Source of the DNA: Zasmidium citrigriseum
Lineage: Eukaryota > Ascomycota > Dothideomycetes > Mycosphaerellales > Mycosphaerellaceae
Reading direction: 5' to 3'
Length of the DNA stretch: 64,000 nucleotides
Assembly: GCA_002786025.1 (NCBI GenBank)
Contig: NHNW01000021.1
Location: forward strand, 1-64,000
The translations under genes and the position numbers were made by a program. Below the pieces are notes generated by a model. The model saw only the letters and a program-made list of their open reading frames with translations. It did not search any database and was not told where the DNA came from. Positions 23,522 through 34,718 of this stretch are shown in pieces; positions within the stretch are counted from its first letter, which is position 1; each line of letters starts with the position of its first letter.

Positions 23522-25249
23522 ATGGCGGCTTCGAAGGAGGTGGTCGCATCAGCGCTGTCAGAACGGCTGTCTTCAGAGGCCTGCGTGGCACTGCCAGCCA
23601 CGGCAGAGTTCGAGGCATCGAATCTGCGCTACACGGAGTATGGGCGACCAGTGAGTGCCCTCTAACGTCCTTGTTTGCAGAGGTTGACACCCATCTTGCA
23701 GAACTACATGATGGCCGTGGTGCCGGCATGCGAAGACGACGTCGTGTCGACCGTGAAGCTCGCGCGAGAGTATGGCCTTCCCTTTGCGGCACGATCAGGC
23801 CATCACTGCGTGACGACTTCGATGCGGCATCTCCAGGACGGCATTCTGATCGACATGAGGCGATTCAACTCGATGAGACTTGATGGAGGGGAGTGTGGGA
23901 GGGAGAACAACAAGGGCTCACACGCTTCAGACGTTGCCAAGGGCGCGGGCCGAGTCACCGTGACCGTAGGGGGAGGGATGATAACGAATGATTTCGTCAA
24001 GTTCTTGCACGACAACAAACTCGAAGTGAGTGAGTATCATCCCATCATGCTGCCATCAAGATTCGACAGGTCTGACTGGGGCCAGCCGTGGGATCATGTC
24101 CGACCACTGGAATCATCGGCGTGGCCTTTGGAGCCGGTCTGGGACGCCTTCAGGGCAAATATGGCTATCTTGTAAGTGGGAGCCGGCGAGCGCCTCTCTC
24201 AGCGACCTTGACTGACCATGCTCTCCCCAGCATGATAACCTTCTGTCATGCCGCCTAGTCCTGGCGGATGGATCGGTGGTCACCGCGTCAAAGGACTCAC
24301 ATCCAGACTTGTTCTGGGCCATTCGTGGAGCTGGCCACAATTTCGGAATCGCCCTGGAAGCCACTTTCAAGGTCTATCCTCAAGCGCATGCCGGCGTTCA
24401 CTACTCGTGGGATCTGGAGTTCCCTCTCGACCAATGTGAAGAGGTTATTCAGACGGTCAACCGAGTTCACGCCGAAATGCCCGCAGACCTGGCAATCTTC
24501 TTGCTTTGGAAGCGAGAAAGTGCTGGAGGCCACAAGAATATGATCCTGGTGAACTTGGTGTGGTCCGGTGCAGAGGCTGGAGCGAATCGCTGGGTGGCAG
24601 AGTTTGAAAGCCTGAAGCCGGTTATCAACCCAGGGAAAGTCACGGCTGACTGGTATTCGCTTCCTTGGGAGACTTATGGTGGCCAAAACAAAATTCTGAG
24701 TATACCTGGAGTGTGGAAGGTACGCCCCTGGAAAATGATGAGCGCTGTCAGCGTGCAGAGATTCGATCCCCAGGTCACCAGAGCTTTCTTCGAGCGAACC
24801 AAGGAGCTCAACAAAAAGTGGAAGGGCAAAGGCTTCTTTGGAGCGATGTTCGAGTGTCTACCCAACCACCGTACTCGCGAGATACCGGACGATACGACCG
24901 CCTTTCCATGGAGAAACGGTAGTAATCACTTTCTGTCAGCGCATACCACTTCCCATCTTGGATAACGATGCTAACAGTGTTCTCTAGGATGATGACGGCC
25001 ACGCCAATCAATTTGGACGATCGACACGAGTTCGAAGCACATCTGGATGAGTGGAAACAGAAGTTCATTGAGGCGTCCGGTTACGGGCGTTTGCAACAAT
25101 ACGTAAACTACGGCAACACGACGACAACATGTCAAGACCCTCCGGAAGCTCTTTACGGCTACGAGCCGTGGAGACTTGCCAAGTTGAGGGCATTGAAAGA
25201 TCGATACGATCCCGAGAATACCTTCCGATTCTACCAGCCATTGGTCTAG
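23522..25249 (+). CDS. FAD-linked oxidoreductase of the PKS cluster (no signal peptide)
   Basis: Five exons: 23522-23650, 23702-24029, 24086-24171, 24231-24918, 24978-25249; introns 51-59 bp; 500 aa. It begins MAASKEVVASALSERL without a signal peptide, so it should act inside the cell, unlike the flavin enzyme at 6.1 kb. The FAD domain shows PFAARSGHHCVT (the family's GGH is GHH here, the second His in the covalent-FAD position), LEVTVGSCPTTGIIGVAFGAGLGRLQGKYGYL split over introns, and LADGSVVTASK. The C-terminus (NYGNTTTT, LRALKDRYDPENTFRFYQPL) has the typical BBE ending. These enzymes in fungal clusters perform alcohol oxidation, dehydrogenation or oxidative cyclisation. Its divergent pairing with the PKS makes it a strong tailoring candidate. 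The first acceptor is inferred: a 30-bp alternative also keeps frame but is too short to be a normal intron. Confidence 0.87.
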
Positions 25250-25810
25250 ACATTGAAGAGGCTCGGCCAAATCTTTTCCATTCACCCTATGCATTCAAAA
25301 GAGCAGTTGGGACAAGCTTCCGACTAGCCTTGGCATCATCGAATAGATACGATATACGGAACCCACCTCCATTCTTTCTGCCCCAGAATCACCGCTGTCA
25401 GAGAGGATCGTCCGGCGCCAGACGAGTGGTCCAGCACTAGACCAGTTGTCAGCGCCCTAGCGACTTTAGCCTCCATGAAAGTCACTAGGTCGAAGCCGAA
25501 GTGTATCCAGCTCCCGAGATACTTTACGAACGGCCAGACTCCCACCGGGTCATGAAGCCATGGACCGTGACAACAACGTGTTGGAGATACAGCACTCGAT
25601 AGGCTGGATGCTCGACCGCTTATCGTCCATCGTCGTGTACACTGATTCAGTCCGCTGGCGAACCCAAGCCGAACAGCTTTGAGGCGGCCAAATCCGAAGA
25701 AGATCTGTTGTGACTTGGGAGAGAGAACACTGCTGAGCTTTCTTGATCGCAGCTGACGGGATCTGAGGTATTCGCCTCGGCCAAATGATCACCTACGAAC
25801 TCAACACAGC
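25250..25810. other. Intergenic region before P450-1
   Basis: 560 bp, probably the 3' end of the oxidoreductase and the P450 promoter. Nothing else recognisable was seen. Confidence 0.5.
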
Positions 25811-27519
25811 ATGATGGTTCTCGATCTGTTGACGGGGGCCTCCAACGTGGGAACAGTATTTGTGTTGCTTTTGGCCGTAAGTGCGGCCGGGTTTTGGAGT
25901 CTGAGCACTGGCTGAATGAAGGAAGGGCCTCGTTTTCCATCGATTGTGTCGTATTACCTACCTAATCCTTTTCCATCCCCTCAGGAAGTACCCAGGTCCC
26001 AAGCTGTGGGCAGCCTCACGGTTGCCCTGGCACTTCTACAACACTCGGGGAGAGCTCGCATGGAATATTCTCAGCCTTCACAAAAAGTACGGCCCTACCG
26101 TTCGTATCGGCCCCGATGAGTTGTCATACACGAGTTCACAGGCTTGGAAAAAGATCTACGGCCAGCTCAAGCCAGAGTTCCCGAAATGTCTTGACGGTGA
26201 GCTGCAAATTCGTGAGAATCGATTGCGGCGAAAGCTGACTCCTCAAGGACGAGGTATTGCTCCTGTCAATCCTCAAAGACACCTCCGTGGCCTCGTAGCC
26301 GCGGATCACGACAAACATGCTCGGCTGCGTCGCGCAATCGCCCCAGCGTTCTCTGATAGAGCACTGCGAGAGCAGGAGAGCATCCTACAAGACCATAGCA
26401 GCAGTCTCGTGAAACACCTGAGGAACAGATGCCGCGAAGGTCCCATTGACATTGTCAAGTGGTTCTCACTGACAACATTTGACATAATCTCAGGTCTGAC
26501 CTCCCCTTACCAGGTGATATGAAATGAAATGGTGCTGATCTGTGATTCATGTACAGACTTTGCCTTTGGTCAACCGGAGGGCTGTCTGGAAAATGCAGAT
26601 CAGCCCTGGCTTTCGGTCATGGGAGCTCGTGCCAAATCGATCGTTTGGTTTCAGCTTTCTATATACTACCGTGTGGAAGGCCTATTGAAATGGATTGCCC
26701 CAGAGTCACTCACTGCAGCTCGCCAGCAGCACATTGGCATGCTTGCCGCTAAGGTACAACGACGGTTAAAGGACAACTCCGACTCAAAAGACTTTATGTC
26801 TTACATACTGGAGAACAAGACCGAGAAAGTAACCAACGCCGAGCTGGTAATCATGGCAAGTGCGTTTCTTGTCGCTGGATCGGGGACGTCAGCGCGAGCC
26901 TTGAGTGCGACCGTGTTCTATCTGACGAGAAATGAAGAGAAGCTTCACGCGGCTGTTGAGGAGGTGAGAAGGTCATTCAAAACGGAAGAGGAGATTACAA
27001 TGCGATCGACGAACCAGTTACGTTACCTGAAAGCCTGCATCGACGAAGCCATGCGTCTTCATCCTCCACAGCCTGGCTCTCTTCCCCGCTTTGTGCCCGA
27101 CGGAGGGGAGGAGATTGAAGGCGATTACGTTCCCGGAGGCACAGCTGTCGGTGTCCACCAGCTTGCCAGTGGCCATGTGGAATGGAACTTTGCTAAAGCG
27201 ACTCAATTCGTGCCAGAGCGTTGGCTCGAGCACAAAGTCGACTCTCCTTTTGCACACGACGACCGGGCTTCGAGGCAGCCATTCTCATATGGTCCTCGAA
27301 ATTGTATCGGGATGAAGTGAGTTGAGGATCCTTCTATGAATTCAGAGTATCGCTGACATATCTAGCCTGGCATACGCTGAGATGCTCCTCATCATGGCCA
27401 AGCTGCTCCTCACGTTCGACATTGGACCAGACGAAGCTCCCTTTGATTGGACTGCTAGACAGAAGAGTTATCTGACGTGGGAGCAGATTCCTCTAATGGT
27501 TCACCTCAGCACTAGATAA
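25811..27519 (+). CDS. Cytochrome P450 (cluster P450-1)
   Basis: Four exons: 25811-25876, 25926-26493, 26557-27316, 27366-27519; 515 aa. The N-terminal anchor (about residues 1-35) ends in YLILFHPLRKYPGPKLWA, the usual hydrophobic segment and Pro-rich hinge of fungal microsomal P450s. The I-helix reads LVAGSGTSARA: the acid normally before Thr (AGxD/ET) is Gly, seen in some fungal P450s. EAMRLHPP supplies ExxR. PFSYGPRNCIGM is the haem loop, with Cys as axial ligand. It needs a reductase partner and probably hydroxylates the polyketide. It lies 560 bp downstream of the oxidoreductase on the same strand. The first acceptor is AAG, not the usual CAG/TAG, and the second donor is GTCTGA, so both junctions are less certain than the rest. 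Confidence 0.9.
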
Positions 27520-27960
27520 GCAGCCTACTTCGGACAGTATTATTCGCCTAACAGTGATTCCGACAACACAATGCATTTTTCCTCTGGAGCCATTACCGTC
27601 TTTATGCAACCGAACCTCGGCGTGTCTCCTCCCAGTTCGGCAGTTGACTGTACAGTGGAATGCGAAGAGAAGGAGCCGGCTCTTCTTAGATACATGGAGA
27701 TCCATGATGAAGATCATACAAGGAGTCTCAAGCAACGCCGAGCCGGTGGCACGGATCTTCTGCAGACCAACCAAACTAGTGGGATCACTAGTTTCAGCCA
27801 TGAGATGCGCCAACAGCATGCCGCAGATGTCCCTATGACCAATACCAACTCTTTGCGAAGGCACGCCTCTTCAGCAGGTATCGGGCCCGAAACGAGGCAC
27901 AAACGCAGTCAAGATGAGTCCCAAGGGGGAGGAGTGCTCGCCTCGAGTGAACTCGATGCC
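27520..27960. other. Intergenic region between the two P450 genes
   Basis: 440 bp. From 27571 it is open in the same frame as P450-2 for 130 codons of hydrophilic, featureless sequence; this is more likely promoter/5' UTR, because a membrane anchor begins right after the ATG at 27961. Confidence 0.5.
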
Positions 27961-29559
27961 ATGGCTTCCAGCAACTTGATATTGCTCCTCGCCGGAGGCA
28001 TCTGCCTGCTCATTCTTCATCGTCTGATAAACAGCTTCATCTCTCGCCACCATCATAATCGAGAGGCCAAAGAATGGGGCTGTCAACCCGTTCCAACAGA
28101 ACAGTCCAAATGGCCCCTGGGCATCGACATCCTGCTCAAGACCATCGAAGCCGACAAACAACAACGCCTGCCAGACTTCATCGTCGAGCGCTTCAACAAG
28201 ATCGGGCGCTATACATGGCGTGCAAGCATCCTGGGTTCCTCCAACCTCGTCACCGCCGAACCGAGGAACATCCAAGCAATCCTCGCAACGCAATTCAATG
28301 ACTTCAAGATGAGCAAGATCCGCGAGAAGAATTTTAAACTCTTCCTTGGTCGGAGCATCTTTACGGTTGATGGACAGGAGTGGCACGCGACAAGGGAGAT
28401 CATTCGGCCCATCTTCTCCAGGGATAATGTGTCGGATTTGCAATTGCTGGAGAAGCATGTCAAAGTCATGTTTCAGTGTATGCCGTTGGGTGATGATGGG
28501 TGGACGAAGGACATCAGTCTGTCTGAGCTATTTCCGTGTCTGACTATCGATTCTGCGACTGAATTGTTCCTCGGGAAGAGTCCTAATTCACTTGACGATC
28601 GGCTTGCTGGGCGACATGGCGGGAAGGACTTCCACTGGGCTTTCGAGACGATCGAACGAGGTCTGGCGACTCGTCTGCGGTAAGCTATACTTTCCAGCAC
28701 CTTATAGCATGTACTGATCTCTGGTAGCTTGCAAAGCTTCTACTGGCTAAAGAGCACGAAGGAGCTCGACGAATGCATTCGTATCCTGAACGACTTCACC
28801 GCAAAAGCAATGCGAGAAGCCGACGAGAACGAAAAGACCCCAGGAAAGAAATACGACTACCTCTCCATCCTCCGCTCTCGCAGCAACGATCCAAACGAAA
28901 TAAGAGAACACGTACTTGGCCTCCTCGCAGCTGGACGTGACACCACAGCAGCTTTGCTCGGCTGGGTCTTCTACTGCTTGATCCGGAGCCCCAGAGTATT
29001 CGACAAGCTGCGAAACATCATCCTCGAGAATTTCGGAGATGAGAGCATGGGGACCGAGAACGTAACCTTCGAGAAGCTCAAAGCTTGCAGATACCTGCAG
29101 CATGTCATGAACGAGACTCTCCGCCTACACTCCATCGTGCCGATGAATAGTCGCGCTGCTGCTCGTGACTGTACACTGCCCACAGGTGGTGGCCCTGATG
29201 GCACTGCACCGGTCTTTGTTGCGAAAGATATCGAAGTCCGCTTCAGCACGCATGTCATGCATAGGAGACATGACCTCTGGGGTCCAGACGCTGATGACTT
29301 TGTGCCGGAGAGATGGGAGACCGCAAGACCTCATTGGAGTTTCGCGCCCTTTAATGGTGGTCCACGGTTGTGCATTGGACAGCAATTCGCCTTGACGGAG
29401 GCTGGGTATGTGATTGTGAGGATGCTGCAGAGGTTTGATAAGATTGAGGGCGTTGGGGTGGATGCTTCGAGGGACTATCATCATTATGGTATGACTTGTG
29501 CTCCTGGTGGGCCGAATCATGAGGGTGTTGTAGTTAGATTGCGAGTAGCAAAGATGTAA
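27961..29559 (+). CDS. CYP52-like cytochrome P450 (cluster P450-2)
   Basis: Two exons: 27961-28679 and 28728-29559, with a 48-bp intron; 516 aa. The chosen start gives MASSNLILLLAGGICLLILHRL, a normal membrane anchor. The sequence FNKIGRYTWRASILGSSNLVT, the I-helix LLAAGRDTTAALLGW, NETLRLHSIVPMNSR (ExxR) and the haem loop FAPFNGGPRLCIGQQFAL are those of the CYP52/CYP63-like clans that omega-hydroxylate alkanes and fatty acids. In a cluster with a highly reducing PKS, terminal or near-terminal oxidation of the aliphatic chain is a sensible guess. It follows P450-1 on the same strand. All core residues are present. An in-frame upstream extension of 130 codons exists but looks non-coding. Confidence 0.9.
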
Positions 29560-29841
29560 AAGCGTAGGCTCGACGTTGGTCATCGAGTGTTCTGAGCCTT
29601 AATCGTTCATGGAGCCATCACGACACGCGGCAGAGCAGTACACGTGGTATGAACATGTTTCCGAGACCTTTGGTCTGTACCAGGGCTAGATACGCCGGAT
29701 CGAAGTGATGCCATCGGAGTTACATCGGTTGTTGGTACGTTGCCTGGAGGCAATCTGGATGTCCAAAAGTCTCAATAGTCGTTTCTGTTCAACACAGTTG
29801 CTCTCAGCCAATGCAAGACAAACGAGACTGATCCATCGAAC
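29560..29841. other. Short intergenic region
   Basis: About 280 bp between the CYP52-like gene and the sulfotransferase-like gene. No feature was recognised. Confidence 0.45.
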
Positions 29842-30830
29842 ATGGCCTCCGCCGCACAGCCAAAGCCTAATCCGTCGAGATGGATCGACCGAGTCCAGGC
29901 GTCGCAAGAACCGAAGGAGATGAAAGTCCTATGTCTTGGACTTTCACGAACGGGGACAATGTGTAAGTCGGACGTCGATCGCTGAGGACTGTATCTGACA
30001 ATTGGCAGCCCTGTGGACAGCGCTCCAAAGACTTGGATACACTCCGTACCATTTCAAGGAAATGAGTAGTCCCGGCAATATCAGAGACCGACATCTTTTG
30101 TGCTGGCGGGAGGCCTTTCTCGCGAAGCTCTACAACAGCGGAAAGCCCTATGGCAACGAGGAGTTTATCAAACTGTTGCAACGATACGATGTTGGTCTAT
30201 TCTCCGCACGAGATAGCGTATAGACTGACGATCTCAGGCCGTGACGGACGCACCATGCGTGAACTTTTCGGACGAGCTTCTCGCAGCGTATCCAAATGCC
30301 AAGGTCGTCCTATCGAAACGAGATCCGAACAAATGGCTAGAGTCGATTCTACGCTCATATCACGCCGTCATCGAATCTTCAGTCTTCCGCATAGGGGCAG
30401 CGATCGACCCGGTGAGTAGTGAAGTCCCCATCAATGGGTCTCGCTGATTCACTCAAAGGCGCTCAGCATTCTGGACGAAGCCTTTCGCCTGGTCCTCTGC
30501 GACTGGACTGGAGGAGATTGGCGTAGTCGTCAAAAGCTTCTTGAAGCGTACCATCGCCATAATGAGCATATGCGCCAGGTCGTGCGCAAGGACAACCTCC
30601 TGGAATGGGAGCCTAAAGACGGATGGGAGCCGCTTTGTGCGTTCTTGGAGAAGCCGTTGCCGGAAGAGCCTTTCCCGTATTCAAATAAAGGTGATGATGT
30701 TGCTAATGGGGTCGTGAGGGCGGCGAGGTACCGCATCGCCAAGTGGGCTTTGGGAAAGATCGCGATGCCCTCTCTGACGGTAGCGGCGGTGCTGGGTGGC
30801 TGGCTTGCATATAGGATAGTGATTAGATAA
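29842..30830 (+). CDS. Sulfotransferase-like P-loop protein with C-terminal membrane helix
   Basis: Four exons: 29842-29962, 30009-30190, 30238-30411, 30459-30830; introns 46-47 bp; 282 aa. Near the N-terminus KVLCLGLSRTGTMSLWTALQRLGY is the PAPS 5'-phosphosulfate-binding loop of the fungal Sulfotransfer_4-type family (first intron inside it). VNFSDELLAAYPNAKVVLSKRDPNKWLES is the second conserved block, with the RDP motif that contacts the 3'-phosphate. The last ~25 residues (ALGKIAMPSLTVAAVLGGWLAYRIVI) form a likely tail-anchor helix. Many fungal members are annotated only as P-loop NTPase-like; true sulfotransferase activity is unproven. It lies close behind P450-2 on the same strand and may modify the cluster product. 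The donor GTTGGT of intron 2 is weak but the frame requires it. Confidence 0.75.
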
Positions 30831-30928
30831 AAATAGACATCTCAGATAACTGTCTTGAGATATCAACAGTATCGAGCTTTCATAAGAGTCTGCTTGTGGA
30901 AGCCCAGGCTAAAGGTCCTCTTCAGGGG

Positions 30929-32601
30929 CTAGGTACTACCTGTACACTCGAACCCTTGCGGATCAACAACATTGCTGCAAAGATAGCTTTCAGCTGCCGA
31001 GCCATTGCTGAAGACAGTAAACGCATTATTCGAAATGCTCAGTCCGGTGCAAGGCGCTGCGCCGCTGCATTGGAAAGACACCACGTCTTTATGCTGTAAG
31101 GTACCGTGGGCGTTGTTGAACTGAACGTCTTGGAACCTGGATCACGTCAGCAATCACGAACATCTAGAATCAGCTTGGGTGCCTCGACAAGCCGTACTTG
31201 AAACGAGATGTGTTCTCGCCGCCTTGCTGGCCATTATATGACTGGTCCTGATCGATCGACCACGCCTGAGAGACATTCGTCAAGGAGAAACCGTCAAACG
31301 TGATGTTCTTGCAATGTCCGTAGCCACCTCCACCTCCGTTCGGCGGGTATCCTTTACTGAGCCCGGTCCAGGATTTGAGGTATGCACCAAAAGTGGTGTG
31401 ATAACACTCGATGTTGCGGGCAGTGAAATTCTCCATGATGCCGATTTGGCCAGGGTATTGCCCAATGCTACCCAATGCAATTCCTTGCCCATTGTAGAAC
31501 TTGCTGTCCGCAACGTAAATATTGGTGGAGTTCTGCTTGAGTGTGATCGCATCGTCGCCATTGTCAATGGTCCATCGGAGGAAGGTGATGTTGTTTGCAT
31601 AGACCTTGCAGCGGAAGCTAGTCAGTAGTATCCTACACTACTGCTGATAGCAGCCAAGGACTTACAGTATCACATCCATCCGTGTTGAGATTGCAACCAG
31701 GGAAAGTACCATCGCCAGGCTCACAGGTATTGTTGACGTAGATATCCTGGAGAAGAATGCGTTCTGAGCGTGCCACAACCGTAGTCCACATTTGCGCCTT
31801 GATGAAGTTCAAGCCCTCAATGACACAGTCTTGGGAGTCGGTGAAAGTGATTGCGTGGGGCCGGCCGTGAAGATTGCCCCTGCCATTGGCGTACTTATAC
31901 CATACCTGACCATTTCCGTGAAGAGTCCCGTAGCCATGTCCATAGAAGTGGACATGTTCGCCACCAAAGTGCCAAGCCGATGTCTGATTCTGAAATCCAA
32001 TAGGTAAAGAGTTTGCTATCCAGTAGTCGATGTCCGAGTTGTTCCAGCTCAACGTTCCTCGGAGCTCAACGTCCACGTTCCGCAAGCCAGTCGTATTCAT
32101 TATCGAAGCAATGTGGTAGGTGGTATTCTTGAAGATAATGTGGCTGTTCTCCCTGCATCGGCGGAATGTCTGTATGATCGCAGGGGCATCATCCTTCGCT
32201 GGATCCTCGTGTGAATCTACGACACAGACTCTTGATCGTGGTGGGCGGTGATGACCGAAGCCCCAATATGGAGGCCCTCCACCATGGGAGGGATGCCAGG
32301 GTTGCCAGTGCGAGTCTTCGAATCCCATGTAAGGAGGGCCTTCTTCAACGATGGAAGGTTGCCAGCAGTCATTCTCTCCGAGATATTCGCACACATACGG
32401 GTCAGGTCGGTCTGGAACCCAATGGTTTGGAGGAGTCTCATCATCCGGAAGTGCCGTTGTGGTGACCAGGCTGGCGCTCGAGCTTGTCGTATTGCTGGAG
32501 GCCACGGATAGAGATGCCGTGATAGTGACGCTCAAGACAGGGAGAGGTAGGAGGACCAGCACCAAGGAGAGCGCCCGCGAAAAGCTAGAGGAGGTCGCCA
32601 T
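30929..32601 (-). CDS. Secreted GH28 pectinase (polygalacturonase/rhamnogalacturonase family)
   Basis: Three exons: 32601-31666, 31604-31198, 31136-30929; both introns 61 bp; 516 aa. A signal peptide (ALSLVLVLLPLPVLS) is followed by a Ser/Thr stretch and an unusual spacer of about 80 residues rich in Trp, Pro, His and Gly. The right-handed beta-helix follows, with NTDGCD and DNGDDAI supplying the catalytic Asp residues. The position of the usual GHG reads NGQGIALGSIGQY, so the His is Gln. LKSW stands in place of the RIK motif. Loss of that His occurs in rhamnogalacturonases and related subfamilies, so substrate is uncertain: pectin backbone, possibly exo-acting. The last ~70 residues carry four Cys. 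It is secreted and should act on plant cell walls; it has no evident link to the PKS. Confidence 0.85.
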
Positions 32602-33923
32602 GTTTGCTTTTGCACAGTGTGAGCTGAGCCTTGAAGCATAGTTATGTCGCCCCGGTTGACGTGCTTTATACAAGTGCGAATTCCATTGCAGTCTCATGTA
32701 ATGCAGATTCTCCGCAACTCTCGTATTCTGACTCCCGTCCTTGACGTGACCAGCTTCAGAAGATCGTGCATTTTGTCCTGAAAGAGCTGAAATGAACTAT
32801 AACTCGCAGATTGTTCTCATTGAAGATGCGGGCACAATGTGGAGCCGATGCAGATCTTCGGCAACGGATGGTCTATTGTTCGCAAAGGATGCTTCTCCTC
32901 ATCAGCAGATGGAGTGAGGTTACTCGGCTCGGCTGGTAACCGGCTAAAACGTCCCGATTGTTACTAGCACCGGTTTCGGCATCATCTCCGGGTAGCCGGT
33001 CCCGGATTTTCTTTCCCATGTCTGCTTCCCTTCTCTTTGCCAACAATACACCCGAGCACAATGCTCTTCCAATTCTCCACAGACGTCACACTCAATGTTT
33101 TTGCTCTTATCTTCAAGCATGTCTGGATGAATACGATAACGAGAGCGTGACGTAGATTTCGCTGCTCCTCCGCCGAACGAGACGACCTCCTTCTCCGACG
33201 CGTCTCCGGAGTGAATGTCTTACGGTCGAACTATACAAGGCTGGTTTCGTGAGCGCCTGAGAAGAATATGGCCCGTCGACTCTGAGCACACTTGAAACAA
33301 ACTGGCCTGTCCTACATTACACTACGACAGTGCAACACTGCCTCCTAACCCCGATTAGCCATGCTACCAAGGCATGAAAGAGGCGTGTAGGGAGGGTCGA
33401 CTGTGAATACGCCAGACGGAAACCCCGTATGGCTAGGGGCTAGACTGTAGTGGCAGGGCCCAAGCCGTTGGTGGTCAAAGTCACCCTACTGTAGGGACTA
33501 TTCCCTTGCAGCCTTTGGCGCTCCGCTGTACGTATGAATTCTCGAAATCCCGCTAGTAAACATGTTGATACATGGGGGTCAGGTAGGGCTGCCAAGAAAC
33601 GCATATGCTAGCGCCGACCTAGCGTAGTCCGTCCTTGTCTTCTCGGTGAGGCAAATGGCCGGCATCGAAGCACCCCTACTTCCCATGACACCGTTGGCAA
33701 CCTGAAGTCTTCGACGAGGGCCTGAAAGGGAAACAGTCAAGGTGCCGAAGGGTTAGCGAAATGTCAGCCGTCTCATGCAAAACGCCGAATTGCAAGTCTA
33801 GCACGAGTCCGTCGGGGTCGGACGCAGGTAGGATCGAGTTCTCATGATATAAGACTATGCCGGGCAGCCCATCCCTAGAGTTGTCGTATCATATTCTTTT
33901 CATCCAGAAACAACACCGACAAG
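32602..33923. other. 1.3-kb gene-free stretch
   Basis: It holds the promoters of the divergent GH28 and small secreted protein genes. Normal base composition with CpA/TpG present, so it is not RIP-damaged. No domain, repeat or RNA gene was recognised; 33150-33850 has hardly any open frame. Confidence 0.5.
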
Positions 33924-34353
33924 ATGAAGTCAGCCGTGATCGTTTTCGTGGTTGGTCTCGTCACCACAGCCTGCGCTGCTGGCGAGAAGATGAAGCGAAT
34001 TGGTGGTGGTGGCCTACCTCGTAACACTTGGTGCAACTCAGGCTGGGGCGGAGACGGTTCTTGCGAGGCTGATGGACTCTGTAAGTATCCCCACTGCTCA
34101 GAATCGGGTGTAACGCCCGGGGCTAACATAACGACCTCAAGGGACGTTCTGCTGTGGCTCTCCTTACTACGAGGAATTCTCGAACCCGCACCGTGTAAGT
34201 TCGCACCTGTATGCCCCGAGGCTATTTTTAAAGCTCTGTGTTCCCTTCGCTGTCGACGTCGAAAGCTCAAATCGCTTTTCACAGTTTGCCTATATCATGG
34301 GCGATGGAGAACCATGCCTCGACGGAAAGGGCGTAATCACTTGCGCTGCTTAA
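33924..34353 (+). CDS. Small secreted cysteine-rich protein (effector candidate)
   Basis: Exons 33924-34080, 34142-34194 and 34285-34353, introns of 61 and 90 bp with GTAAGT donors, give 92 aa. The signal peptide is MKSAVIVFVVGLVTTACAA. The mature part has six Cys (WCNSG, GSCEA, TFCCG, EPCLD, ITCAA), enough for three disulfides. The reading continues straight through the first intron for nearly 200 codons, so an intronless reading would look like a 194-aa basic protein; the spliced form is favoured by three good splice sites and by the even Cys number. No known family was recognised. Size, secretion and Cys content are those of fungal effectors or antimicrobial proteins. It lies between pectinase and GST genes. 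Confidence 0.75.
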
Positions 34354-34718
34354 AAGAACGAATACGTCAATCCATGGAGGATCGATTCATCTGTGTTTTG
34401 GGCTGGCGGGTTGTGAGATGTGCAAGAGTCCTTGAAAGACACCAAAGGCCAACCCTGGTCGCCTTGATTTGTCCTACGTGGGTTGTATCGCCCGCGAACC
34501 ACGACTAGAAGATCTCCGGGTTGGACGCGGCAGTCGTGCCCTAGCCTTGGCTATTTGAGGATTCAGACGCTCGCATGCTTCACCCTTTACGGCTCATGAG
34601 CTCAGCTCGCATCGCACGTCTGTCTCTTTCCGGCGCTAGTACACCTTTCCTTCTCTATCCTCTCTTTGAGCCACCTAAAATCACTTCTCAAGCAGCTTGG
34701 GCGGACGGAGAAGTAACA
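34354..34718. other. Intergenic region before the GST gene
   Basis: 365 bp, presumed promoter. It is open upstream of the GST start in the same frame from 34575, but without GST-like content. Confidence 0.45.

Noticed and set aside
23651..23680. 30-bp intron in the cluster flavin oxidoreductase
   Set aside because: In frame but too short for a spliceosomal intron; the next CAG gives a normal 51-bp intron, also in frame.
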